Under the pieces are notes generated by a model that was not told where the DNA came from, searched no databases, and worked only from the letters and a program-made list of their open reading frames with translations. Shown here in pieces: positions 46,470 to 57,899 of a stretch of DNA of 64,000 nucleotides (its first letter is position 1; each line of letters starts with the position of its first letter). Origin of the DNA: Morella rubra (taxonomy: Eukaryota > Streptophyta > Magnoliopsida > Fagales > Myricaceae); the NCBI GenBank assembly GCA_003952965.2, contig CM025852.1, positions 19,913,279 through 19,977,278 of the forward strand, given 5' to 3'. A program made the translations under genes and the position numbers.

Positions 46470-47654
46470 TCTGGAACGGTATAAAAGAGTCGTTCAAACG
46501 TGACTGTCATCCTTGTAAATGAGCAATCTTAGCACTTTCGTTCGAACGAACACTTTTATAGTGTTCGAACAATGCGTAAAAACCACGAAAATCACTAACT
46601 TAAAACTACCAATCAATCCCAAAAAACATAATTTTTTTACTCATAAAACATGCATTCAATACCCCTAAATAAGCATGAAACTAACCATAAGCATTTTAAC
46701 ATCAATTTTGTCCACAAATTCAAACCACAACAACCAAAAATCTATACCTAAAAAACTTTGAACTTCATTAATTAAGTTCAAAAATCTTACCTCCAAAACA
46801 CAAAGAAGCTCCATTTGAGTATTTTCCTACAACAATAAGACAAAAAACGTAAGATTTCTATATAAGAAGAAAATTTTGGCGAATTTGTGGTGTTTTGAGA
46901 GTATGGGAGAAATGAGGTCTCACAGTCAATTCTATGGTATTTGAGTTCGTAGTGTCTATTCGAACGATGTTGGTTACGTTAGAACAGTAGGGCAAAAAGG
47001 GGGCGGCAAAAAAGCGTGCTTAAAAACTCGTTCGAACTCATTTTTCACATGCCCGAACGAATCTTTTTCTATCTGAACGACGTCGTTAGTTTTCAAATAA
47101 TGTTCTAACGGTTATTGAAAATACGTTCGAACATTTTTTAGAAAATGGAACAACATCGTTTCATGCTTTTTAAAGTTCGAATGATACTTTATTTGTTTGA
47201 ACGAGAGTCGAAATAACTTAAATAATATGTAATTAAATTATAAGCATAATTTTATTAACTATAGACGTTTTATAGCACATGTGTATGAGTCTGAAAATAT
47301 TTTCAGTACTCAATTATATATAAGTATAATAAACACAGTATATTGATCTATGTAAGTATGATAGTATATGTATTAAGTGTTGAGTGTTAAGTATTAAGTA
47401 TAGAAACTTTATTTGTACTTAACGATGTATAAGTAATTACAAACACATGTAAGTATCATATCACATGTATGAGAGTAGAAAAATCCTATTACTACTAAAA
47501 TATTATATGTAACTATCGTTGTAAGTATTATAGTACATGTATGAAAATCTCATTAGTACATAATGATGTACGTAACAACTACCTGCATAATCTTATTTAA
47601 ACATATATGTACGTATCACAAGACATGTATGAGAGTATATTAATAAACGCAATG

Positions 47655-47840
47655 TATACAAGGTACTATTACATAATATGTACAAGGTATTATATATTAC
47701 ATAATATGTATAAGGTAATATATATTATATAATATGTATAAAGTACTATAAATTAAATAATATGTATAAGGTACTATATATTAAATAATATATATAAGGT
47801 ACTATATGTTAAATAATATATATAAGGTACTATATGTAAA
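47655..47840. repeat. 28-bp minisatellite in CACTA element 1
   Basis: The unit is approximately AATATGTATAAGGTACTATA plus 8 AT bases. The AAGGTA phrase recurs at 47684, 47712, 47740, 47768, 47796 and 47824, exactly 28 bp apart. Confidence 0.9.
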
Positions 47841-48224
47841 TATTTGATTTTGATTGATTTTATTCTATTTTAATCTTTAATTCATTTTGTTTATTGTGAG
47901 GCCGTTCAAACGTTAATCCGATTCACGTTCGAACCTAAATTAAATAAACGTTTGAATGTTTTATATATTATAAAATGGCAACATGAAATAGCCATTCGTT
48001 CTAACGGTTTATATTGTTAAAACGGAAAATAAATTATTATTACTTAATTTTTAGTGTGATTTCCTTTTTAATCATAATTTAATTATAAAATAAAAATATG
48101 CATAAACCAAAAAATATATTAGATCATTAAGCACAAATAATATAATATGTACAAACATAACTATTCAAATGTATGAAAAAAAAACATAAATACATGACAA
48201 AATACTATAAATAAATAAATAAAA

Positions 48225-49272
48225 CTATCGGGCCTTCTTCTTCATCTCCTTGACTAAGTCAAGCTCGACATCATCTATCCTCTGTATGATGCCTTCTCGG
48301 CCCATGTCATGAGCCTTCTTCAACTCCAACTGCATCGACTCAATCTCCTCGAGTCTCTTTCTCATAGCAGCCAGGCTGGTGATGATGGGAAAAATGGCCC
48401 TCTCCACTGTGCGTACAATGCGGTGCTCCATCTCTTCCACAGTCCCGGTCAGACCATCTAAATGCCACAATACAACCTCTGGATGCTGTGATCCCGATCC
48501 ATGTGCCAATGAACGCCAACAAGTCACACTGTTGATGGGGCTGAGCTGCATCAACATCGACTCCTGACGTTTGGCCACTGCACCAACATCCAATATCATC
48601 TGGGTCAACATGACCCTGAATGGCAAACCTTCTTTGCTCGTCGACTGAGCCTCAGTCCTCATAGTCTGGAACACGAAGAGCGTGAGGTTGAACGACTCGA
48701 GACGCGCCACCATCAACATCACCTGTGCACTCCTTGTGATGTTGCCACGGGAAGATGTTGTGGCTAAAGATAGGGTGGAACATCCTCCAAAAGCCGGGCA
48801 AAGAGCTCTGCAAAAACGATGACTGGACCAAATACTGCTCCTCTCTAGTCATCAGTCTAAAGATCTCCTCAACTGACAAAGCCGTAGCAGGCTCCACAGC
48901 AGAATAGGCACTCAATTGTCTCAGAATGCGCAAGTAGCTAAAGAGGATGTCGGGGGAGATCCTGATTGGCACTCCACGGATGTAAACCTCTCACTCGTCC
49001 TCGTCAGTGTCAACATTTTGCAGTGCCGAGTAAAACTCTTGGACAATCAATGTGTATGGTGGGCCAATCCAAGAAAGCACACGATCTCATCTATAGTGGG
49101 TGAATATCTGGTCGATGGTGTGACCCTCGAACTGAAACTTCAACAAGTCGTATGTGAAAACCGACCTCTTCGCCACAACTGTGCTCTGAAACATAAGCGC
49201 TTGCCTCTCGGCTATAGTCTGAGGTGCAGCCTGTGCGGAAAAAGAGAAAGACGCTCTAGAATGTTTTGCCAT
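48225..49272 (-). pseudogene. CACTA 1 accessory gene: putative plant transposon protein (PF20167-like)
   Basis: It starts at ATG 49272. The first frame (to 49087) has VVAKRSVFTYDLLKFQFEG, which aligns with RPVAKERPVTLSDFDKLLYE of the gene at 54478 in CACTA element 2. After a TGA the same frame continues with PPYTLIVQEFYSALQNVD. After a second TGA it reads EVYIRGVPIRISPDILFSYL, the conserved block of the plant transposon domain. Both stops are TGA where tryptophan would fit (TGG). The C-terminal part (48722-48225) is open and ends in a charged helix with KRLEEIESMQLELKKAHD. Function within CACTA elements is not established. Confidence 0.62.
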
Positions 49273-50475
49273 TTTTAGTTAATCTGAAAAAAAAAATTCT
49301 TTTAGAACTATAAACAACAACATAGAAAGAATCAATTATCACGTTAAAACGAACATAGGATGGAAATCAGAAACATTGAACAGAACATAAAGTATCGAAC
49401 GGATAATTAAACTAAAAAATCGAACTGATTTAGAATCGACACTACTATGTAACCATCAAATGAACCTGTAATGAAAATTACATAGCGAATGGATATAAAA
49501 CAAAACATCAAACGGATGTTAAACTTTCGAACGAAAAAACGTTCAAAAAGGTAAATCAATCGTTTAGACAATTTCGTTCGAACAATAAACATTATCGTTT
49601 GAACACTGTAACACGAAAACGAAAATGTAAATCTATACTTTTTTATGTCAAAATCAATATAAAAAAAATCATAAGCTAACTACAAACACACACATTCATC
49701 AACATGAACGATATTTTGCAAGTTTATTAACATATTCAAATCCAAATGCAATACAGAAAATCAAACCAAAAAAGCTTAGAAAAACAAATTTTAATCGGTT
49801 AAAATGCATTACAAAACGTACCTGGAGTGTGTGGGAGTAGGAAGGATGAAATCCACGGGCTAAAAATAACAATGGAGATTGAGAGAGAGGAGGTGAGAAT
49901 GTGAGGAAATGAGGCTCGGGGGTGTAATATTCGAATGATTGTTCGAACGCATTCGAACGATTAGGAAAAAAACCTTCCAAAATCATTTGTTAACCAACGT
50001 TTTATTTCTAAACCATCAAATAATCATTGGAACGGATAACACGTAACATTCGAACGATAATCAAAAATGATAAAATTAATGGTGATTGGACATGCATTTA
50101 TGGCGGTAGTTGGAAAAGTGGCGTTCGAAATCGTTCAAACACCTATGAGTTTTTCGGGACGCGAACCATCGTCCCAGAAATATTGTGTGGCGTTCGAACG
50201 AATTATTTTAAGAACGAAGACGAGTTTCTACATTTCGATATTTTCGTTTTCGTTCAAACTATTGTTTTCATTTCAAACGGGAGTCGAAATTAGCGTTAGA
50301 ACATGTAATGTTCGTTCAAATTTTGGGAAAGAATGCCCTTTAGTTCGAACAGAGTATTTCAAGTTCAAACATTAGTCTCAGGACAGACAAATCTGTCCCT
50401 AAAATGAATTTTTTTTTACGGAATTCAGAATCCGTCGCTAAATAGTGATTTTTGGGACGAATTGTTGTAGTGAGT

Positions 50476-52069
50476 TTAGTGAGCCCATAAAAGAAATTCA
50501 TAAAGAAATTGTGTGCATGGATTAATAAGCGTGGGTGTTCTTCCATCAGTTCCGGCCACCCTGATAATAATGAGGCCGTACTGTTTTAATGATTCGAAGT
50601 TGGCAAAGGCCCCAAAGTATTGAGGAAGAATTAGTACTAAGCAAGGTCCAGGCTTTCCATGCGGAGTTTAGATGAGGAGAGAGAGAGAGATTGAGGGCCT
50701 CGCAGTGCCGAACAAATTTATACTACAAATAACTTGGGAATTAGCTTGACTGCTCTTGAAACGAGTTGTGAACCTTAATTGATCTAACCAGATTCAACGA
50801 CACTATGGTGTAAATGAATCTCAATACCATCTGGTGCATAAAAGTCGAGTGCAACGAATTTTTCTTGTAACCTAAAAAAAAAATGGAGAGAATGCATTTT
50901 TTACTGACGAATTAATTACCCTAAGTTTTTCCATTTGCACCCTAAACTATCACGTTTGAACCATTGCACCCACAAACTGACACATTAAAAGTGGGAGAAA
51001 AAAAACAGGTTAGATTTAAGGGCATAATCATAATTTTATTTATTAAAATTCAATTTTTGTACAATTTGACGGGAAAAATGGACGGAGTGTGTAATGTGTT
51101 AAGGAGGGATAGTTTGTAGGTGCAATATCTCAAAAGAGGTAATTTAAGGTACAAAGTGTATATTCCCCAAAAAAAAAAAGATTGATTGCTAGGAATTGAC
51201 AACAAGAAAATAAACAAAGACAAAAAAAAAAAAAAAAACAAGGTACTCAAGGTTTAAATTTGGGTGAATTACACTTTGCACACCATAACTAGGATATCTT
51301 TTAGAATTTATATCTTAAACTATGAAATTCGACACATTACACCTTAAACTATCAATGAATTTTCACTTTACATTGGTGTTCTTTCAAATCCATGTTACAA
51401 TTAGACCGTTAGCTAGAATGAGGTAACATGCGGCGCATTTTTAATCAATTTTAATGGTCAATTCTTAACATAGGTATAAAGTGTAAATCCATTGATAGTT
51501 TATTTTTAGCTTTAAATTAAATTTCATTTATCGTTTTGCACTTAATGGCCAAGAAAGGCTAAAGGCATTGAATCCCAACAAAAAAAAAAATGGAAACGGT
51601 TGACTAGACAATGAGAAATAACTTCTTTTTTTTTTGGTAAAAAGATGCCTTAATATTAATAATGGAAATAGAAGGGCATGTCTTTTTTTTATATATATAA
51701 ATAATGTCGATTGGTTTTCATTGCATTTGAATTTATAGAATAAGTTACAATAAAAAACTAGAACAATTATAGATCCAAACAAACTAAGCTGCAAAATAAG
51801 ACTAACGGAACCCACATAGGTGGAGAAACCACAAATATTGCATGCCGGGCAGAGAAAACGGGTGACAGGATATGATAGGCAACAGCTACCGGAACTATTT
51901 GAGTGCCAATAACTAAACTAAGAAAGGGCGGCAGCCCAAACATAATGCAACAAAGCCCACGAGAGGGCCGGCAAGACCAACAAGTGGCCAGAAAAGCCTC
52001 CCGGGACCGCTACAATAAAAACAAACAAAGCCTACCAACGGGAATAGAAGGGCATGTCAGGCATGTTAT
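50476..52069. other. Intergenic region with MITE-like repeats
   Basis: No gene. A MITE-like tract lies at about 50918-51170, with inverted phrases TTGCACCCACAAACT and (inverted) TTGCACCTACAAACT. A related tract lies at about 51262-51540 (CACCTTAAACTATCAATG). These resemble 7800-8005. There is an A-run at about 51222-51239. Confidence 0.4.
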
Positions 52070-52620
52070 GTACGTACAAGGTGGATCTTTGCCACTATAA
52101 AATGGGGTAGGAAATTTTCGATGGATGAGAGGGGATACATCCCAAAATTTGGGAATTCACCGCCCATTGGGCTAAAAGATTTGTGCCTTCATTGGCACTG
52201 TGAAGGACTCTGGAGGGAATCCAATTAGGATGAGAATTGAGGATTTCTCGGAGAGAGGTAAAAAGGGAATCCGCCTGTCAATTTTTAGAGGTGGCATGGT
52301 CCATAAGGGCTTGGTAGAGAAATAAAGAGTCGCCTTCAAGAATAATTGAATCCAGTCCAAGAGAGAGAGCTTGTTTTGCCCCAAGGAGAGCAGCCAGATC
52401 AAGTTCACCTATAAACGGGTCCGTGATATGAGTTTTATCCCTCCATGCGTATTGAGTTGTTCTTGTGCAATCGGATTAGATAGCAGCCAAAAAGCAGTGA
52501 TTTTCCCTTACTGCAACATCATACTTGATCTTGAGACTACCTTGGGGAGTAGGGGACTAGAGTGTAGTAGTTTAATGCACCCAGCTTCTTTTCCATGCTC
52601 ATTAAGTGCTCATTGGATAA
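52070..52620 (-). pseudogene. LINE-derived RNase H fragment (RVT_3-like)
   Basis: The minus strand encodes, with breaks, the blocks IKYDVAVRENHCFLAAI, GELDLAALLGAKQALSLGLD, SIILEGDSLFLYQALMDHA and then LHSANEGTNLLAQWAVNS. This is the order found in the RNase H domain after the reverse transcriptase of plant non-LTR retrotransposons and related host proteins. Stops and a frame change make it non-functional. No RT is adjacent. Confidence 0.7.
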
Positions 52621-53140
52621 TGATTATGAGCTAGTTGGAGAGGTTGGAATTTGTTATAGATAATATCCTAATTAATTTGTAAGAGTTGATACGATATTAT
52701 GGTTATCACATATCAGAGATTCAAGTTTATATGTAAGATATAGTTATCGAGATCTCAGATATTCCAACTTAAATGTAGGGATATCCTTCCAATGATGCTT
52801 TGTATTTAATTTATCTATCAATAGAGGCTTTTAGCTTATATTATGTATGGAATCATAATACAAAATACAGCTGAAGAAATATAGGGCTTTTACAGTGGAT
52901 TTCGTTCTTCTAGATTGAACCACTTATATCTCTGTCTCTCTTATCTCCATATTATCTTTCAATTATGCACTGTGTTTATCTTTTCTTTCATGACCTGCAA
53001 CAATAACTTGAGTTTCATGGTTCCTAGCTTTTGTGTTTTCTATGAAGGTTTTAGTGATATCTCCAAGTATTTTTCTCGAATACATCTAGAATTTCAGCAT
53101 TTAGAAGAAGTGTCATTGTCTTAGATCTACAACATCACGC
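52621..53140. other. AT-rich spacer before CACTA element 2
   Basis: It contains a tract (about 52651-52920) with LTR-like features such as TGTTATAG and ATCATAATACAAAATACA. No matching end or target duplication was found, so no element is called. Confidence 0.35.
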
Positions 53141-54477
53141 ACTACTAGAAAATTGACTTTTAGTGACAAAATTTTCGGTGACGAATTGAATTTCGTCACT
53201 AAAAGTCAATTTTTAGTGACAAAATGCTATTTTCATCACAAAAAAAGGTTTTTTCGTAACGAAACTACTTTTCGACACCAATTTCGTCACTAAAGTTTTA
53301 TTTGTGACGAAATAAAATTGTTGTCACTAAAAGTTAATCTTTTGGTGATAGAAAGTTTCATCACCCACCGATCGATCGGTATCGTAACTGTCTGCAAATA
53401 CGAAAGGTCGATCGATCGTCAATATATGCCGATCGATCGGTACGCGTAACCGTCACTTTTTTCGAATCGCCGTTCAACGAATGGGAAGATGCCACGTGTT
53501 AGAAAATAGCGATCGATCGGTTCGTAACTACCGATCGATCGGCACAAACGATTATATGAAACCGCCGAAGTCATTTTTACCGGTTATCTCTCCACGAAAT
53601 CTCTCGAATCCTCTCAAAGTGCAAGGAGCCATTTCGTGCTGCATTGTCTTCCAAAGTGCGTGGAATCATCTTTCATTGTCTTCTACGTCAAAGGTACGTA
53701 CTTATATTGTTTTTTAAGCAATATTAAGCGGTTGTTCACTAGCGAATTTTTAGTTTACGTTTTCTAATTTGCTATATCATCAATTTAGGACCGTAAAATA
53801 TATTTATTTTATTGTTGATGCATGTTTTAAGAGTTTAGGATTGTTTTGGGATCAATTTTGGGTGATTTTGGGCCTCTTTTGGGGTTTTGGAAAGTCTGTG
53901 TGCATTCGTTCCCGTAACAATCAATCGCCTCCATAGGCGATCGATCGCTGTGTAAGTGCTAGGTCCAATGATCGATCGGTTAAATTCACCGATCGATCGC
54001 TGAATTTGGTACGGAGCGATCGATGCTTTAGTGAGCGATCGATCGTCTCCTCGAAACTGTGCGTTAGACTCTTGGGCTCGATTGATCGTATATATAGACG
54101 ATCGATCTATAAGCTACGATGTGAAGCGTAGCGTTTTGCTTAAGCGGCGATCGATTGTATTTGTGGCGATCGATCCCTTAGTGATACTGTGCGTTTGGTT
54201 GCATGGACGATCGATCGTCTGTGCACTGAAACACATTGTTTTACCGATAGTGTTCGATCGGTCAAATCGATTGATCAATCGCCATTTAGTGATCGATCGG
54301 CACATTTAGTGATCGATCGATCGTGTAGTTACAAACGATCGCTGTTTGTTTCAACTTCATTAATAATTACGTGATTGTGATTACTTTTTTTTTTTAAGTA
54401 ATATGTTATTATGATTACTTATTAACACATATTTATATACAACTTCGTCGTCCCAAGAGCAAGAAGTCGCTGATCCA

Positions 54478-55639
54478 ATGATGACCTTGGAGAGGCAAAT
54501 GGAGTACCTGAGGGGGCGGCCAGTGGCCAAAGAGCGTCCTGTGACGCTCTCTGATTTTGACAAGTTATTGTACGAGGAGCACTCCCTCTACCAGCTCTTC
54601 GAGTACCAGGGATTTCTTCATCAGCTCTCGTGGACTGAGGGGTTTTGCGTGGACGCAGTTGTGCAAGATTTCTTCTGTGCACTCGTCTCGGTAGATAGAG
54701 CACCTGAGGTGCAGCTAGAGGTGCGAGGCGTGCAGTTCTTATTCTCGGCAGACGTCATTGCCGATTTCTTAAACTGCCCCCGGCCCGAGAGCCCCTGTTT
54801 CCCGACGGTACCCCTGACTGATGAACAGAGGACATCAGAGCAGGATTTGTGGACGCTGATGACTGGGAAGACCTCTGCAGTGGTGGGCAGCATAATCAAG
54901 CAGAGTGAGTTCAGTGAGTTTTGGCGGATTTTGCACCTTATCTGGATGCCGAACGTCGATGGCAGAACTCATTCCACGAGAGCTCAGTGCATGCTCTTAC
55001 TGGGTCAGCAGACGCGGATAGATTTTCGTTGTACATGTTCGAGCTGATTATGGATGAGGCTTGGGAAATTAAGGAATATAGCCTCCCATACGGCGTGTTT
55101 CTGACTCAGTTCCTCATTTCTCGGGGAGTCGTGATCGCTGCTCGGATACACGTAAGGAGGTTAAAAGTGCGCTGAACAAGTTCACTCTGTCCAGGAGCCG
55201 GGGCCAGGAGGGGGCATTGACTCGACGGTTCGCTCGTAGAGCAGCAGCGCCGTAGGGAGGCATCACGGCCTTCGACATCAGCGTCAGAGGCACCTATGGA
55301 GACGGAGCACCTGCAGTGCCTCCTCCATGGGTGGCCCAGCTATTTGCGGACCTTCGACAGCCGTGTCGGCGCGACTATGAAGGCCACTCTACAGCCTATT
55401 GAGAGGCAGATGCAGTCATTAGAGGAGCAGCTGAAGGAGCTCCGGACCGCCTTCGATGGGGAGTGCACTGTGACAATGCTGCGCAACAAGTCGGTCGTGG
55501 CTCATATGGCGACGTCAACGAGCAGCTGGAAGAAATTAAAAAGACTCTGGATGATTTCAAGATGGAGGCAGATCCACAAAGGATTCCCGGAGATATTCCT
55601 GATGACGTGGCCACTTTCCGTGATGCTGTTCGACGTTGA
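54478..55639 (+). pseudogene. CACTA 2 accessory gene: putative plant transposon protein (PF20167-like)
   Basis: A 189-codon open frame from ATG 54478 contains RPVAKERPVTLSDFDKLLYE, PEVQLEVRGVQFLFSADVIA then DFLNCP (the conserved plant transposon block), and EFSEFWRILHLIW. The frame shifts near 54930-55050 into SVHALTGSADADRFSLYMFE and EIKEYSLPYGVFLTQFLIS. A coiled-coil tail follows (RQMQSLEEQLKELRTAFDGE, then EQLEEIKKTLDDFKMEAD) to a TGA at 55637-55639. It is related to the minus-strand gene of CACTA element 1. At least two to three frame changes are present. Confidence 0.62.
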
Positions 55640-57899
55640 TGAATTTTTATGTTATTTTTTTATATCTATTTGGGACATACATTTTGATTTATGGTTTTAT
55701 TTATCTGTTTGAGACATTTGTGTTTATTTGGATTTGGTTTTTTTATTTACGTATTTGAGACATTTTCTGTTTATCTGTGGATATGCAGAAGAAACTTTGA
55801 TTACCATTTACGTGTTTTTCTATTTGTATTTCTTTATCGACACTTATATAAGTAAAATGACCAATATACCCTTTGGTCGGCAAAAATAACGAAATAAGTG
55901 GTTTATCAAATAACTAATATAAAGAATTTAACAAGAAATCATTTTTTTTTTTCTGTTTTGCAACTAAATACACCGATCGATCGCTAAGTGCACACCGATC
56001 CATCGGTGTTATCCGTCGTCGTTTGGGTGCACTAACCGATCGATCGTTATATACACCGATCGATCGCTACATTAGTTTTTCATCTAACCCTCATTTTTTT
56101 AAATAATGTGAGTTTAAATGATTAGAAACATAAAATATATATTAACAAAGTATGTTAGGATGTATTTAGATTACATAAAAACATATCAAGTACATATCAT
56201 TAATTTTTAAGAAAGCATGTATAAGTTATACATGTTGCAACATAGATGCATTTTGTTTGTGTTAGTATGAGTAAGGTATTAAGATGTTAGAAATTAGTGA
56301 CATAACGCTTATTTAACACATGATTATAATTCATCAGTATGAGGTATGTATTAATATGATATTATAAGTAAATTAATTTTAATAATTAAGTCATTTGTTA
56401 GGCTAAAAACCATTTTTTAATAATTAGGTTAACCGATCGATCGCTTATTGGCGATCGATCGGTACATAACGGTGTCGTTTAATATTTTGGTACCAATGGA
56501 TCGTTAATTTTGGGGCTTCATGCGACGTCGTTTTAAACGTAACACGATCGATCGGTAATAGTACCGATCGATCGTTCTAAAATCTGGCGGGAATTTTATG
56601 CTTGGTACGATCGATCGGTAATAGTACCGATCGATCGGTGTTTATCGTGCTTGAAATGCCAGGATGCTCTAAAGCCGTGGGTGAAGCAAAAACACACCCA
56701 CGGCAAGAGGAAACTAGAGACTCGCGGCAAGGAGCTATTTTTCCCTTTAATTTTGTCTAAATACCGTCCTTTTAGTTGTGAGAGTGTTTAGAAGTCCTTA
56801 AGGTTAAGCCCAAGCTCAAATTCATTGGTTTTTTAACCGGGTGAATATTGAAAAATTTGGGCGACATTTGTGAGATTTTGGTGTGAATTTAGTTCGTTTT
56901 GGTCTACATTTCGTGCAAAAGGTAATATCCTCAACCTACACTACGATTTATGAATGATTTCGTTGGTTATTTGGTGTTATTTTTATTTTCTATTCGTGGG
57001 TGTTGTGGATTGGATTTGTGTTGATTAGAGCTTCTTAGAGTATTTTTAATATGTATATTAGAATTAGTATTGCATGAGGATGATTTGTGAGTGTTTTGGG
57101 CGTGGATTTGAGTGTGTGGGAGGCTGGCAAGCTGTTTTGTCGATCTGGGTTAGTCACGATCGATCACCAGATTCTGACGATCGATCGTGTGTTAGATGGA
57201 GGTTCAGCGATCGATCGTCTATAGTATCGATCGATCGCGGTTAGGGCAGATTGCAAGTTATTGACCTTGTGTAGCATTTATTATATTCTCATATTTAATT
57301 ATTGAAGTGCTTGAGTTCTGAAATGAATCATGAAGTTTGAGAAGCCTGGAGGATGATTACAGGAGTGTTTTTTTTAATAGTGATACATGTATAATGTTTG
57401 AGCTTTATATTGAATGTTTGATTATTGAAGTGCTTGAGTTCTGGAAATAAATTATGCAGTTTGAGAAGCATGGAGGATGAATATTGGAGTGTTTTTGACT
57501 TGTTATCGCGTAATAACCCTTGAATTGTCCACAATATGGACAGTTTGAGATTGTGTATTCGTGGTTGGACGAGTTCGGTACTTGTGTCCTGTCCTGTCTT
57601 GGAGGAAATTCGGTATCATCTACCTTTTGTCTTCTGGGTATACTACTAGCATTGGTGTATGACGTCATACAACTATCGTTGATGACGTTTGCCTCCAACG
57701 CTGGTGCGTGTATTTGGGGACTGGGGGAGATGCTGCCGAATTTTTTTCGAGGTATGGATGGACACAAGTTGAACTGATGTTCAACTCCAAATGCACAATC
57801 TTGAATGGGATAGGACCTATCAGCTGGGCTTAAAGTCAAGTTACAATGATTGGGTGTTTATGAATTACTTAATTCGTGTATTTTTTTAGATTGGTGGCG
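55640..57899. other. CACTA 2 internal non-coding region with CGATCGATCG clusters
   Basis: No gene is supported. CGATCGATCG motifs occur near 55976, 56037, 56057, 56432, 56453, 56546, 56567, 56608, 56628, 57160-57185 and 57205-57240. Within 56540-56640 a segment ACGATCGATCGGTAATAGTA occurs twice. The part near 57880 is the leader of the TNP2-type gene. Confidence 0.6.

Larger units (their letters stand above)
44897..50472. mobile_element. CACTA element 1 (non-autonomous, complete)
   Basis: The left end is CACTACAACAAAAATTGG. The reverse complement of the right end is CACTACAACAATTCGTCCC. The 3-bp target duplication AGT is at 44894-44896 and 50473-50475. Subterminal regions carry many copies of the palindrome-like GTTCGAACG/CGTTCGAAC in both orientations, the usual layout of transposase-binding repeats. 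Length is 5,576 bp. No TNP2-type transposase is present. The only gene is the minus-strand accessory ORF at 48225-49272, so it would need a related autonomous element. Confidence 0.92.

Noticed and set aside
52651..52920. Possible copia-type solo LTR starting TGTTATAG
   Set aside because: No matching CA terminus with flanking 5-bp duplication was found.
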